Shown here piece after piece: positions 36,429 through 44,416 of a DNA stretch of 64,000 bases (position 1 is the first letter of the stretch; each line of letters starts with the position of its first letter). Source of the stretch: Cytophagales bacterium (GTDB lineage: Bacteria > Bacteroidota > Bacteroidia > Cytophagales > Cyclobacteriaceae); the NCBI GenBank assembly GCA_020403045.1, contig JADBYK010000031.1, positions 1 to 64,000 of the forward strand, read 5' to 3'. The position numbers were made by a program, and so were the translations under genes. Under the pieces are notes generated by a model. The model was not told the DNA's origin. It saw only the letters and a list, made by a program, of their open reading frames with translations, and made no database searches.

Positions 36429-37714
36429 CTACTCTTCGCCAACTCCTTCGACAATCGACCTCTAAAGGAATGATAGTTAACCGTAATAGTGTGCCTTGGC
36501 GTTTTGATTTGCTTGAAATCGGGATGCTTCACTTCGTTGTTAGCTAATGCCGCAACTTTCTTTGGACGCGTCCATTTTCCCACCAACTCTTTGGCCATGA
36601 TTTTACTTTGCAACTCTGCTCCCGGCCATATACACCCCAGTGGTTGAAACAAGCCTATAAAGTATACATTCTCAATTTCCGGATGCAACATTCTTAAGTA
36701 TAGCGGCACATCACCTTCGGAGTAATCAATAAATTTTTTATCAAAAAACGGGTGTGAGATAATGTAGCCGGTGCAAGCTACAATCACATCATAATCGCTT
36801 TTACTTCCATCCTTGAAGAACACAGTTTGCCCCTCATAGCGATCAATATCTTTTCGAGGGTTAATCTTTCCATGACGCAAAAAATAAAACAGTTCACTAT
36901 TAATAGTTGGGTGATGAAATCCAAAATCTTCCTCGGGCTCAGGAAGTCCGTAAGAAGAATTTGTCCCTTGAATTATTTTAATCATCAGACTCGTTGCTTT
37001 GCGCCAAATGAACTTGGGCATAATTCGAAGTATACCACCAACTATGTCGGAAGGCTTACCAAAAATAAATTTAGGTACAATCCAATAACCTCTCCGCCAA
37101 CTGATATCTGTAGATTTCGAAAATCTACTTGACTCCACTGCCACATCACAGGCAGAGTTACCTCCTCCGATGACGAGTACTCGCTGATCTGTTAAATCCG
37201 AAAAGCGCTTCACATCATGTGAGTGCATCATCTTCCCTGAAAAATTTCCCGGATAGGTTGGATAACGCGGCTTCCAATGATGGCCGTTGCAAACGGCAAG
37301 TGCATCAAAAGATTCCATCTTCGTTATTCCACTCTTGGTGGTCGTCACGTTCCATTTCTTTTCATGGTCTAATTCACACTTTTCTACCAGTGTATCAAAC
37401 TGAATATGCTCATACAACTTGAAATGCTTCGCATAATTTTGAAAATAGGCAGCCAACTGCTGATGTGAAGGATAATCCGGATAATCTGCAGGAAATGGAA
37501 AATCATCATACTGAGACAACGTCTTCGAGCTAATTATATGTGTTGTCTCAAATACACTCGAATGTGACGACTTCGCATTGAAAACCCAATTACCACCGAC
37601 TTCTTGTCCGTAATCATATACGACTACATCTATTCCTTCGTCTAACAAATTTTTCGCAGCTGTAATCCCCGAAGGGCCTGCACCAATCACGCAAACTCTT
37701 TTTCTTACACTCAT
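36425..37714 (-). CDS. Flavin-containing monooxygenase
   Basis: This 429-residue FAD and NADPH enzyme has the FAD motif VIGAGPSGITAAKNLLDEG at residues 9-27, the second dinucleotide motif VIGGGNSACDVAVE and the FMO-type sequence FSGKMMHSHDVKRF between them (FxGxxxHxxx). ATG-like Thr and Cys near ACTGYIISHPFF match the C-terminal FMO consensus. It is likely to oxygenate a soft nucleophile (N or S) or act as a Baeyer-Villiger enzyme. The substrate is unknown. It follows the aminotransferase-like gene by 12 bases and shares its transcript. Confidence 0.87.
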   Translation of the reverse strand: MSVRKRVCVIGAGPSGITAAKNLLDEGIDVVVYDYGQEVGGNWVFNAKSSHSSVFETTHIISSKTLSQYDDFPFPADYPDYPSHQQLAAYFQNYAKHFKLYEHIQFDTLVEKCELDHEKKWNVTTTKSGITKMESFDALAVCNGHHWKPRYPTYPGNFSGKMMHSHDVKRFSDLTDQRVLVIGGGNSACDVAVESSRFSKSTDISWRRGYWIVPKFIFGKPSDIVGGILRIMPKFIWRKATSLMIKIIQGTNSSYGLPEPEEDFGFHHPTINSELFYFLRHGKINPRKDIDRYEGQTVFFKDGSKSDYDVIVACTGYIISHPFFDKKFIDYSEGDVPLYLRMLHPEIENVYFIGLFQPLGCIWPGAELQSKIMAKELVGKWTRPKKVAALANNEVKHPDFKQIKTPRHTITVNYHSFRGRLSKELAKSS

Positions 37715-37726
37715 TAGGTCGTATAC

Positions 37727-38998
37727 TTAAGCTGACAATTCGTTTACAATTTTTATGGCTCGGTCAATTTCATCTGTTGAATTAAAGATATGCGTAGAAT
37801 GTCTCACGCCAAAGACATCGCCTTGCGACCGCGGGCGCATCTTCGCTTTCGCCCAATATGCATCCTGGATTTGAGTGCCCGTTAAGCCTTCAATCGTATA
37901 CAAGGTAATGCCCGCGCACATCGCGTCTTCTTTCGGAGAAAAGATTTTGACTTTCTTATTTTGTTTCAGCCCCGTGCGCAAGCGATCTCCTAAAAATTTG
38001 ATACGCTCATATACTTTGTCGGACCCGAGTTGAAAATGAAAATCAAGGGCTGTTTCAAGGGCTAGTAAAACGGAAAAATTGCCCGTTCCTCTTTGTGTAA
38101 ACCGAAAGCCTTCATCTGCATGATCATCCCATCGGTAACTGGCGATGGTAGTCCAGAGGTCTTTCATATGCTCTGCCTTCACAAACATAAAGCCCGTTCC
38201 GGTTGGCGCACCCATCCATTTATGAAAGCAACCTACGTAGGCATCGCAGTCGATGTCTTTCAGATCAATTTTTATGTGACCTACCGTTTGAGCGCCATCC
38301 AATACCGTAAAAATTCCCCTTCTCTTTGCCTCTGCACACAATTCCTTCACGGGAAGAATTGCGCCTGAACCAGAGATCATGTGCGACAGCATCAACACTT
38401 TGGTCTTCGGTGTAAACGCTTTTACAATCGTATCATACACTTCTACCGAACTAGTAATTGGCTTTCCAATAGTCACTGTTTTAAAAACCGCTCCGAAACG
38501 TTTCTCCTTCACTTTCCAGGAAGATTGTCCGCCCCCGTGCTCTTGGTCGGTTGTTAAAATTTCATCACCGGGCTGCAATGTCATTCCATTCGCGATGTAA
38601 CTCATTCCATTTGTTACGTTGTCCGTCATTGCAATCTCGCCCACTTCACAGTTCAACAGTTTTGCCACTTTCGTTCGAATGGGTAATAGATTATTATAGC
38701 CGCTTATGAACTGTTCTTTGTTGTCATCTTTGTATGCCCAATCGGCAACATCGGAAGCCAGGTAGCGAGAATGTTCGGTTAGCTTTTCAAAAACCACGCG
38801 TGGCATCACTCCCACAGTTCCACAATTGAAAAAGACTTTGTCCTTGCTCAACATAAATTGACCGCGCACACTATCCCAAAATTTCGGATCTTCAAAATCA
38901 AGCAAAGGCTGTTGCAGGTCAGCCGCACGCACTTGCAGAGCCGATAGAGAGAGCGCTGAAAGGCCTAACGATTTGAGAACATTTCTGCGAGTTAACAT
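37727..38998 (-). CDS. Class V aminotransferase-like PLP enzyme, Tat-exported
   Basis: This 423-residue fold-type I PLP enzyme of the cysteine desulfurase/isopenicillin N epimerase group has the Schiff-base lysine in CFHKWMGAPTGTGF and the cofactor aspartate in VLDGAQTVGH. The N terminus TRRNVLKSLGLSALSLSA fits the twin-arginine signal (S/T)RRxFLK, implying export of the folded, cofactor-loaded enzyme. It lies upstream of the FMO gene. Substrate unknown. A heptamer repeat fills the region before its start. Confidence 0.85.
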   Translation of the reverse strand: MLTRRNVLKSLGLSALSLSALQVRAADLQQPLLDFEDPKFWDSVRGQFMLSKDKVFFNCGTVGVMPRVVFEKLTEHSRYLASDVADWAYKDDNKEQFISGYNNLLPIRTKVAKLLNCEVGEIAMTDNVTNGMSYIANGMTLQPGDEILTTDQEHGGGQSSWKVKEKRFGAVFKTVTIGKPITSSVEVYDTIVKAFTPKTKVLMLSHMISGSGAILPVKELCAEAKRRGIFTVLDGAQTVGHIKIDLKDIDCDAYVGCFHKWMGAPTGTGFMFVKAEHMKDLWTTIASYRWDDHADEGFRFTQRGTGNFSVLLALETALDFHFQLGSDKVYERIKFLGDRLRTGLKQNKKVKIFSPKEDAMCAGITLYTIEGLTGTQIQDAYWAKAKMRPRSQGDVFGVRHSTHIFNSTDEIDRAIKIVNELSA

Positions 38999-39009
38999 AG
39001 AGGATGGGA

Positions 39010-39083
39010 GTTAGATGTTAGACGGAAGACGGAAGACGTAAGACATAAGAAGTAAAATACAAGTAGTAAGACATAAGACAAAG
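39010..39083. repeat. Nine-copy degenerate heptamer repeat
   Basis: From 39021 nine consecutive 7-bp words can be read without slippage: two copies of GACGGAA, then GACGTAA, GACATAA and further variants ending at 39083. Related GTTAGAT words precede them. The block occupies the gap between the aminotransferase start and the end of the next minus-strand gene, and so would lie in their shared or separate untranslated RNA. Confidence 0.85.
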
Positions 39084-39088
39084 CATCT

Positions 39089-39505
39089 TTAAAGTAGATC
39101 AATGTGATAGACATCTGTTTCGTTGCGCTTGATATTTTTGAAGTGAAAACCGCCCGGCTGCGCAATCTCTTCCACCATATCAAACATCAAACAGCTTTTA
39201 GGAAGACCACCAAAAATTAGTAGAAAGGTAAAATCTCCCTTTCGGGGAATGATCGTCCACTGTGGGGCAAACGAGATGTTTTCTGCATGGACAAGCTGCG
39301 ACCTGGCTACTGAATCACGGTCGACCAAGAATGTAGTCGACCAGATACGAATCAACATGTCATCAGACGTATTGTTGAAATGGCAATGAACATACACAAA
39401 CGAATCCTCCATCGTAGACGGGTCAATAGAAGCCAACGTCTCCACATCCACTTTGGGCTTCACCAGAGGGTCTTTTACTTCAACAGCAGATCGAATCCAA
39501 TTCAT
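39089..39505 (-). CDS. Hypothetical beta-rich protein
   Basis: This 138-residue protein has no signal peptide. It is rich in strands and aromatic residues (DSFVYVHCHFNNTSDDMLIRI, shortened here as FVYVHCHFNN, then WTIIPRKGDFTFLLIF). I do not recognise the family. It starts four bases after the DUF1295 gene ends, so the two are very likely co-translated. Confidence 0.6.
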   Translation of the reverse strand: MNWIRSAVEVKDPLVKPKVDVETLASIDPSTMEDSFVYVHCHFNNTSDDMLIRIWSTTFLVDRDSVARSQLVHAENISFAPQWTIIPRKGDFTFLLIFGGLPKSCLMFDMVEEIAQPGGFHFKNIKRNETDVYHIDLL

Positions 39506-39508
39506 ACT

Positions 39509-40294
39509 TTACTTCTTGGGAAACCAGGGGAAAAAGGATGGTGTTCTGCGAATGTACTCCTCGTATTCCGGTTTGTTTTTTTTCAATGCTCTTTCCAGTA
39601 AAGCTACACCAGATACCTTCAAAAGAAGAAATGTCATGAGCACAGAACTCAATACAGGCCAGTAACTTCCGGCCGCTGTCGCAAACAACGCAAAACCCCA
39701 CCATACGCAGGCATCGCCAAAATAATTTGGGTGGCGCGTATATTTCCAAAAACCGGTATTCAATACTTTGCCTTTGTTGGATACATCTGATTTAAATTTC
39801 GACAGTTGATAGTCACCACCGGCCTCGAATGAGAAGCCGATGATCCAAAGTGTGAGTCCTAAAACATCCAACATCCCAAAAGGGCGATCTGACCCTTGCT
39901 GGGCGACCAGCAATGGCGATGAAATTAGCCATAACAAAATTCCTTGTAACAAAAACACTTGAAAAAAACTGAACCACCAATACCGTTCCGGACCATATTG
40001 TTTTCGGAATTGAGCGTAACGATAATCTTCTGGCTTACCGGCATTTCGAAATAAGAGATACCCAAACAAACGAAGTCCCCATACACTTGTCAAAAGCAAA
40101 ACAACCGCTTTTCGGGATAGATCACCCTCGGCATTGAAATAATAGTAAATCGCCAACAGCACAAATCCCAATCCCCAGAAGGGATCGACTATGCTCGCAT
40201 TGGTCAATTTCACACTCACCATCCATACAAAGGTGAGCATCACCATCACCACGCCAAATCCAAACAAGTAAACTGACCAAAATTCCGAGTGCAT
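39509..40294 (-). CDS. DUF1295 membrane oxidoreductase (steroid reductase-like)
   Basis: This 261-residue polytopic membrane protein has about seven helices. The C-terminal half carries YTRHPNYFGDACVWWGF, the NADPH-binding signature of the steroid 5-alpha-reductase/isoprenylcysteine-methyltransferase superfamily, and the ending RRTPSFFPWFPKK is characteristic of DUF1295. It probably reduces a double bond in a lipid or isoprenoid. The substrate is unknown. Confidence 0.87.
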   Translation of the reverse strand: MHSEFWSVYLFGFGVVMVMLTFVWMVSVKLTNASIVDPFWGLGFVLLAIYYYFNAEGDLSRKAVVLLLTSVWGLRLFGYLLFRNAGKPEDYRYAQFRKQYGPERYWWFSFFQVFLLQGILLWLISSPLLVAQQGSDRPFGMLDVLGLTLWIIGFSFEAGGDYQLSKFKSDVSNKGKVLNTGFWKYTRHPNYFGDACVWWGFALFATAAGSYWPVLSSVLMTFLLLKVSGVALLERALKKNKPEYEEYIRRTPSFFPWFPKK

Positions 40295-40387
40295 CGACCA
40301 AAATTCAAAATTTAGCGGATAATTGCCAAATGGATTTACTTATTGGTGAATGTGATTTCATACTTTAGTGCCCGTAACCTACTATCC

Positions 40388-40861
40388 ATGAGTCAACTCG
40401 TCATCAACAGTCACGAAGAATTCCAAACCTTTTTAGGTAAAGAATTGGGTGTATCTGAATACACGACCATCACGCAGGATCAAATCAACCGGTTTGCTGA
40501 TGCTACCCTCGATCACCAATGGATCCACACCGATCCTGCTCGAGCGGCTGTTGAAACCACTTTCAAAAGCACGATCGCGCATGGCTATTTAACCTTATCG
40601 CTGGTTCCTCATTTGTGGGATCAGATTGCCGAATTTAGAAATATCAAGATGATGATTAACTATGGTATTGAAAAACTAAAATTCAATCAACCCGTGCTGG
40701 TCAATCACGAAGTAAGACTTAGAGCCAAACTTCATTCTATTCTCAACCTCCGCGGAATCACTAAATTTGAGGTGGATGTAACATTAGAGATCAAAGACAA
40801 CGCCAAGCCTGCGTTTAATGGAATCTTAGTATTCTTATATCACTTTATTAATAGCAAATAG
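40388..40861 (+). CDS. MaoC-like (R)-specific enoyl-CoA hydratase
   Basis: ATG 40388 gives a 157-residue hot-dog fold protein. An upstream TTG extension to 40343 is not family-like. The hydratase-2 motif is present as DHQWIHTDPARA with the catalytic Asp and His, followed by AHGYLTLSLVPHLW. It is predicted to hydrate trans-2-enoyl-CoA to (R)-3-hydroxyacyl-CoA. Its stop is followed immediately by a heptamer repeat. Confidence 0.88.
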   Translation: MSQLVINSHEEFQTFLGKELGVSEYTTITQDQINRFADATLDHQWIHTDPARAAVETTFKSTIAHGYLTLSLVPHLWDQIAEFRNIKMMINYGIEKLKFNQPVLVNHEVRLRAKLHSILNLRGITKFEVDVTLEIKDNAKPAFNGILVFLYHFINSK

Positions 40862-40922
40862 GCTGCAAGGTTCATGCTGCACGCCTCACGCTTGTAGCCT
40901 GTAGCTTGCGGCCTGTGGCTCA
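40862..40922. repeat. Heptamer repeat GCnTGnn after the MaoC gene
   Basis: Eight 7-bp words beginning with G run in phase from 40862 to 40917, the clearest being GCTTGTA then GCCTGTA at 40890-40903, and a ninth begins at 40918. The block starts one base after the stop codon and ends 20 bases before the next start. The word is G+C-rich, unlike the A+T-rich words elsewhere. Confidence 0.8.
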
Positions 40923-40937
40923 AATCCGCTCAAAAAA

Positions 40938-41318
40938 ATGAAAGACTTCAAAAAATATTTTACGATAGCCGCACCCCCTGAAGATGTCTATCTGGCACTC
41001 ACCAATCCGAATACCATTCATCTGTGGTCTGGCGAAGAGGCTGAAATGAGTACCGAGCCCGGGAGTGAGTTTTCGCTCTGGGAAGGCAGTATAGCCGGAA
41101 AAAATCTGGAGTTCGAACCTAACAAGAAAATCGTACAACAGTGGTATTTTGGCGACCAAGTCGAACCTTCCATTGTCACCATGAAACTCCATGAAGATAA
41201 AGCCGGAACTTCTGTAGAACTTCGACACACAAATATTCCTGATCAAGATTACGATGATATTGTTGAAGGGTGGATCAACGCATACTTCGGGTCGATCGAA
41301 GAATTCTATGCCGAGTAG
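40938..41318 (+). CDS. SRPBCC (START/AHSA1-like) domain protein
   Basis: This 126-residue single-domain protein begins KKYFTIAAPPEDVYLALTNP and has the GTSVELRHTNIPDQDYDDI C-terminal part typical of AHSA1-type helix-grip proteins, which bind hydrophobic ligands or partner proteins. No ligand can be named. The SET-domain gene begins four bases after it ends, so the two are translationally coupled. Confidence 0.82.
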   Translation: MKDFKKYFTIAAPPEDVYLALTNPNTIHLWSGEEAEMSTEPGSEFSLWEGSIAGKNLEFEPNKKIVQQWYFGDQVEPSIVTMKLHEDKAGTSVELRHTNIPDQDYDDIVEGWINAYFGSIEEFYAE

Positions 41319-41321
41319 CCC

Positions 41322-41738
41322 ATGGCATTGCTAGAAAAAAGTCTTTTTATCAAGAAATCAAACCTACCGAAAGCAGGGAAAGGTCTTTTTACTAAAATAG
41401 AAATTAGTAAGGGAACACGCATCTTGGAATACAAAGGTAAAATGAGAAAATGGAAAGAGGTGAAGCACCTCGATGGCTACAACGGTTATCTGATGTATAT
41501 TACCCGAAGTGCAGTGATCGATGCACTACACTACAAGAAAACCTTAGGCCGATACGCCAACGATGCGAAAGGATTTAGTAGAATTTCCGGACTTCGAAAC
41601 AACTGCGAATATGTAAGCGAAGGTAATCGATGCTACCTCGAAGCAAAACGTTCTATTCGTAAGGATGAAGAATTGCTGGTGGCCTATGGAAAAGAGTTCT
41701 GGCAGCTGCAACGAAAAATAAGAAGGTCTATAAGATAA
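41322..41738 (+). CDS. SET-domain protein (putative lysine methyltransferase)
   Basis: This 138-residue protein consists only of a SET domain. GKGLFTKIEISKGTRILEY is the N-terminal SET strand set, RYANDAKG and NNCEYV correspond to the NHS-type pseudoknot part, and EELLVAYGKEFW corresponds to ELxxDYG. It should use S-adenosylmethionine to methylate a lysine. The substrate is unknown. Because SET proteins in Chlamydia methylate H1-like proteins, the H1-like protein at 19940-20245 is one candidate. Confidence 0.85.
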   Translation: MALLEKSLFIKKSNLPKAGKGLFTKIEISKGTRILEYKGKMRKWKEVKHLDGYNGYLMYITRSAVIDALHYKKTLGRYANDAKGFSRISGLRNNCEYVSEGNRCYLEAKRSIRKDEELLVAYGKEFWQLQRKIRRSIR

Positions 41739-41757
41739 CCCTCAATCACGGCTGTAA

Positions 41758-41788
41758 AAAAAGTCCCCGGTAGTATCGGGGACTTTTT
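41758..41788. terminator. Bidirectional intrinsic terminator
   Basis: The 12-bp perfect arms AAAAAGTCCCCG (41758-41769) and CGGGGACTTTTT (41777-41788) flank a 7-base loop, between the convergent SET and M13 peptidase genes. Confidence 0.92.
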
Positions 41789-41796
41789 CATTTCTT

Positions 41797-43836
41797 CTAC
41801 CAGATTCGAATCCGTTCCTCTGGCTTCTTATACAATTTATTTCCAGGCTTCACCCCAAATGCTTCGTACCAGGCGTCCATGTTTACAGGAGCACCAATGG
41901 TTCTGAACTCAGAAGGTGAATGTGAATCAGTTACAATCAACTGCGCCTTTGTATCTGCCAGGGTATTGCTGCGCCATACTTGTGCCCACGCTAAAAAGAA
42001 CCGTTGATCAGGTGTAAATCCGTCAATCATTTTATTCGATTGTCCCTGTTTTGTCATCTTAAATGCTTCGTAAGCAGCGTTCAATCCACCTAAATCTCCA
42101 ATATTTTCGCCAAGCGTAAGTTTGCCGTTCACATGCACTGAATCCAAAACCGTATATGCATCGTACTGCTCTTGTAAAAGCTTTGCGCGTGCTTTAAATT
42201 TCGTAAGATCTTCGGGTGTCCACCAATTGCGAAGGGTGCCATCTTTATCGTATTGACTTCCTGAATCATCAAAGCCATGCGAGATCTCATGTCCAATCAC
42301 CGCGCCAATACCACCATAATTAAATGCATCGTCTGCGTCCATATGAAAGAAAGGAAACTGAAGTATCCCCGCTGGGAAAACGATCTCGTTATTGACAGGA
42401 TTGTAGTAGGCATTCACCGTTGGTGGTGTCATTCCGAATCTCTTCTTGTCAACTGGTTTACCCAGTTGGCTCACCATATCCTCATAGCTCCATCTGCCCG
42501 CGTTGCGTAGGTTTTGGTAAAAGGTTTGACTAGAGATTTCCAAGCCGTCATAGGTTCTCCATTTTTCGGGATATCCGATTTTTGGAGTAAAAGCCTTTAG
42601 CTTATCTAACGCTTTTTGTTTGGTCACATCACTCATCCATTCCAACTTTTTGATTCTGATCTCATATGCCTTCACCAAATTCTTGATCAACTCATCCATT
42701 CGCTTTTTCGCCTCTGGCTTAAAATGCTTCTCCACATAAATCTGACCCAGCAATTCACCAATCGTCCCATCCGTTAAAGATGACATACGCTGCCAACGGG
42801 GCGTTTGAATTTTTTGCCCGCTCAATGCCTGGTTATAGGCAAAGTTTGCGTCCACAAAAGGTTTGCTCAAATAGGGAGCTGCTGACCGAAGTACATTCCA
42901 TTGCAAGTACGCTTGCCACTCTGTTATCGGCACTGCCTTTAATAGACTATCGGCTACAGAAAAAAACTTGGGCGAATTAACCAAAATGCTATCCTGGCCG
43001 GTGGCTTTTAATTTTGTCAGTGTTGTTGCCCAGTCAAAGGAAGGAGATCTTTTGGTAAAATCTCCAACGGAAAACTTATTATAGGTTTTGTAAGGATCGC
43101 GCATTTCTACGCGACTCATTTGCGCAGCGGCTAACTTCTTTTCCAAGGCAAAAATGATTTCGGCCTTTTTCTTTGCAGCATCTTCTGTTTCCCCGGCTAA
43201 TGCAAACAAGGTGGTTATGTATGCATTGTGAGCAGCTTGAATTTTTTTAGTGCGGGCGTCAGCCTTCAAATAGTAATCACGATCTGGCATTGAAGTGCCT
43301 CCTTGTGAAAACTGGGCGACCATCACGGTAGGCTGTTTGCGATCCTGTCCCACAAAGAAACCGAACAATGGGTTTGCAACACCATTAGTGCGTTCGTAAA
43401 CAACTTCGTCAATTACCTGAGCAGCATTTTGTACACCACCGGCACGTTGATAGTCAGGGAGGACAGGAGTAAATCCCGCCTTCTCAATAGTGAGGCTATC
43501 CATAGCCGCAGTGTAGAAATCACCCACCCGTCTTTTAACAGAGCCCGATGCGGCACTTTTGTCTGCCGCAGATTCCATCAATATCTCACGCACCGCCTTC
43601 ACGTTAAAATCGCGCAGAATAGTGAAACTGCCCCAGCGTGTCTCTTTGGCGGGTACAGGATTGTTTTTTATCCAAATGCCCCCGGCATAGTTTTCAAAAT
43701 CATCACCGGGCTTGATTGTAAAATCCATATTGGCCGGGTCAATGTACTTGGCCTTGGACGGCTCTTGCTGTGCAAATGCTTGGAGCCCCAGCGTGAGGAA
43801 CAGCATAGTTAATATGCGTTGTTTGAGTACGTGCAT
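41797..43836 (-). CDS. M13-family (neprilysin-like) zinc metallopeptidase
   Basis: This exported endopeptidase has a signal peptide (residues 1-22, ending LQAFAQQ). The mature enzyme has the N-terminal M13 domain beginning DFTIKPGDDFENYAGG and the catalytic domain with H516-E517-x-x-H520 in VIGHEISHGFDD. The third zinc ligand lies in GENIGDLGGLNAAYEA. The ending is RIW, the usual family C terminus. The length of 679 residues is normal. It probably degrades peptides in the periplasm. It is a single gene. Confidence 0.95.
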   Translation of the reverse strand: MHVLKQRILTMLFLTLGLQAFAQQEPSKAKYIDPANMDFTIKPGDDFENYAGGIWIKNNPVPAKETRWGSFTILRDFNVKAVREILMESAADKSAASGSVKRRVGDFYTAAMDSLTIEKAGFTPVLPDYQRAGGVQNAAQVIDEVVYERTNGVANPLFGFFVGQDRKQPTVMVAQFSQGGTSMPDRDYYLKADARTKKIQAAHNAYITTLFALAGETEDAAKKKAEIIFALEKKLAAAQMSRVEMRDPYKTYNKFSVGDFTKRSPSFDWATTLTKLKATGQDSILVNSPKFFSVADSLLKAVPITEWQAYLQWNVLRSAAPYLSKPFVDANFAYNQALSGQKIQTPRWQRMSSLTDGTIGELLGQIYVEKHFKPEAKKRMDELIKNLVKAYEIRIKKLEWMSDVTKQKALDKLKAFTPKIGYPEKWRTYDGLEISSQTFYQNLRNAGRWSYEDMVSQLGKPVDKKRFGMTPPTVNAYYNPVNNEIVFPAGILQFPFFHMDADDAFNYGGIGAVIGHEISHGFDDSGSQYDKDGTLRNWWTPEDLTKFKARAKLLQEQYDAYTVLDSVHVNGKLTLGENIGDLGGLNAAYEAFKMTKQGQSNKMIDGFTPDQRFFLAWAQVWRSNTLADTKAQLIVTDSHSPSEFRTIGAPVNMDAWYEAFGVKPGNKLYKKPEERIRIW

Positions 43837-44039
43837 GGTCTAATTTGCTTTTTTGGTCAGCAATATAGGAATCAATTCTCTTTGACTACCAATTGTTGTT
43901 TCGATGGTCATTTATTGGTATTAATGACATCCAATTTTGTTCGATGATTCTGGTCGATATTCCAAAAACGTTGACTATATTACTAATAATGGCTTCTATC
44001 GTTCAAAGATGGGCTGCTGGTGACTCCTAAAACACAAAC

Positions 44040-44333
44040 CTACTTATTCGCAAAAGCCAAACTAGAAAGAATTGCTGTTTTTACTCGGCCAAGGTATTTA
44101 GGTATCTCACCTGGGTAATTTTGAATGCCACTTAAATCGTCCCGATTCGTTAAATGTATCAAGCGAGTCGCGTCTGTAACGTCTCTGGAAATTTGTTCTC
44201 CTTGTAAAGCAGCTAACTTCAATAGTTCAACTTTTATATCCCGAATCGTTTTTTCATAAAACGGAATCGACTTATATGTCAAATCGGAGTGATTTTTTAC
44301 TTCGTTGTAGAGTTGCTTTAACCTTACTGACAT
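44040..44333 (-). CDS. Small helical hypothetical protein
   Basis: This 97-residue, mostly helical soluble protein contains FYEKTIRDIKVELLKLAALQ. I recognise no family. It lies 83 bases after the PLD-like gene on the same strand and has a perfect -7 box upstream of its own start, so it may be transcribed alone. The gap from 43837 to 44039 holds no other gene. Confidence 0.5.
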   Translation of the reverse strand: MSVRLKQLYNEVKNHSDLTYKSIPFYEKTIRDIKVELLKLAALQGEQISRDVTDATRLIHLTNRDDLSGIQNYPGEIPKYLGRVKTAILSSLAFANK

Positions 44334-44374
44334 GATTTCGTATTATACTGTTGTTGTATGTATAAAAATGCAAA

Positions 44375-44382
44375 CAAATATA
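44375..44382 (-). promoter_or_regulatory. -7 box before the 97-residue protein
   Basis: CAAATATA on the plus strand reads TATATTTG on the minus strand, an exact match to the Bacteroidota -7 box, 41 bases before the start at 44333. No good -33 element was found at 19-21 bases, so support is partial. Confidence 0.4.
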
Positions 44383-44416
44383 ACGCATTAATTACAGAAG
44401 GTAGCCTACAACTTGA

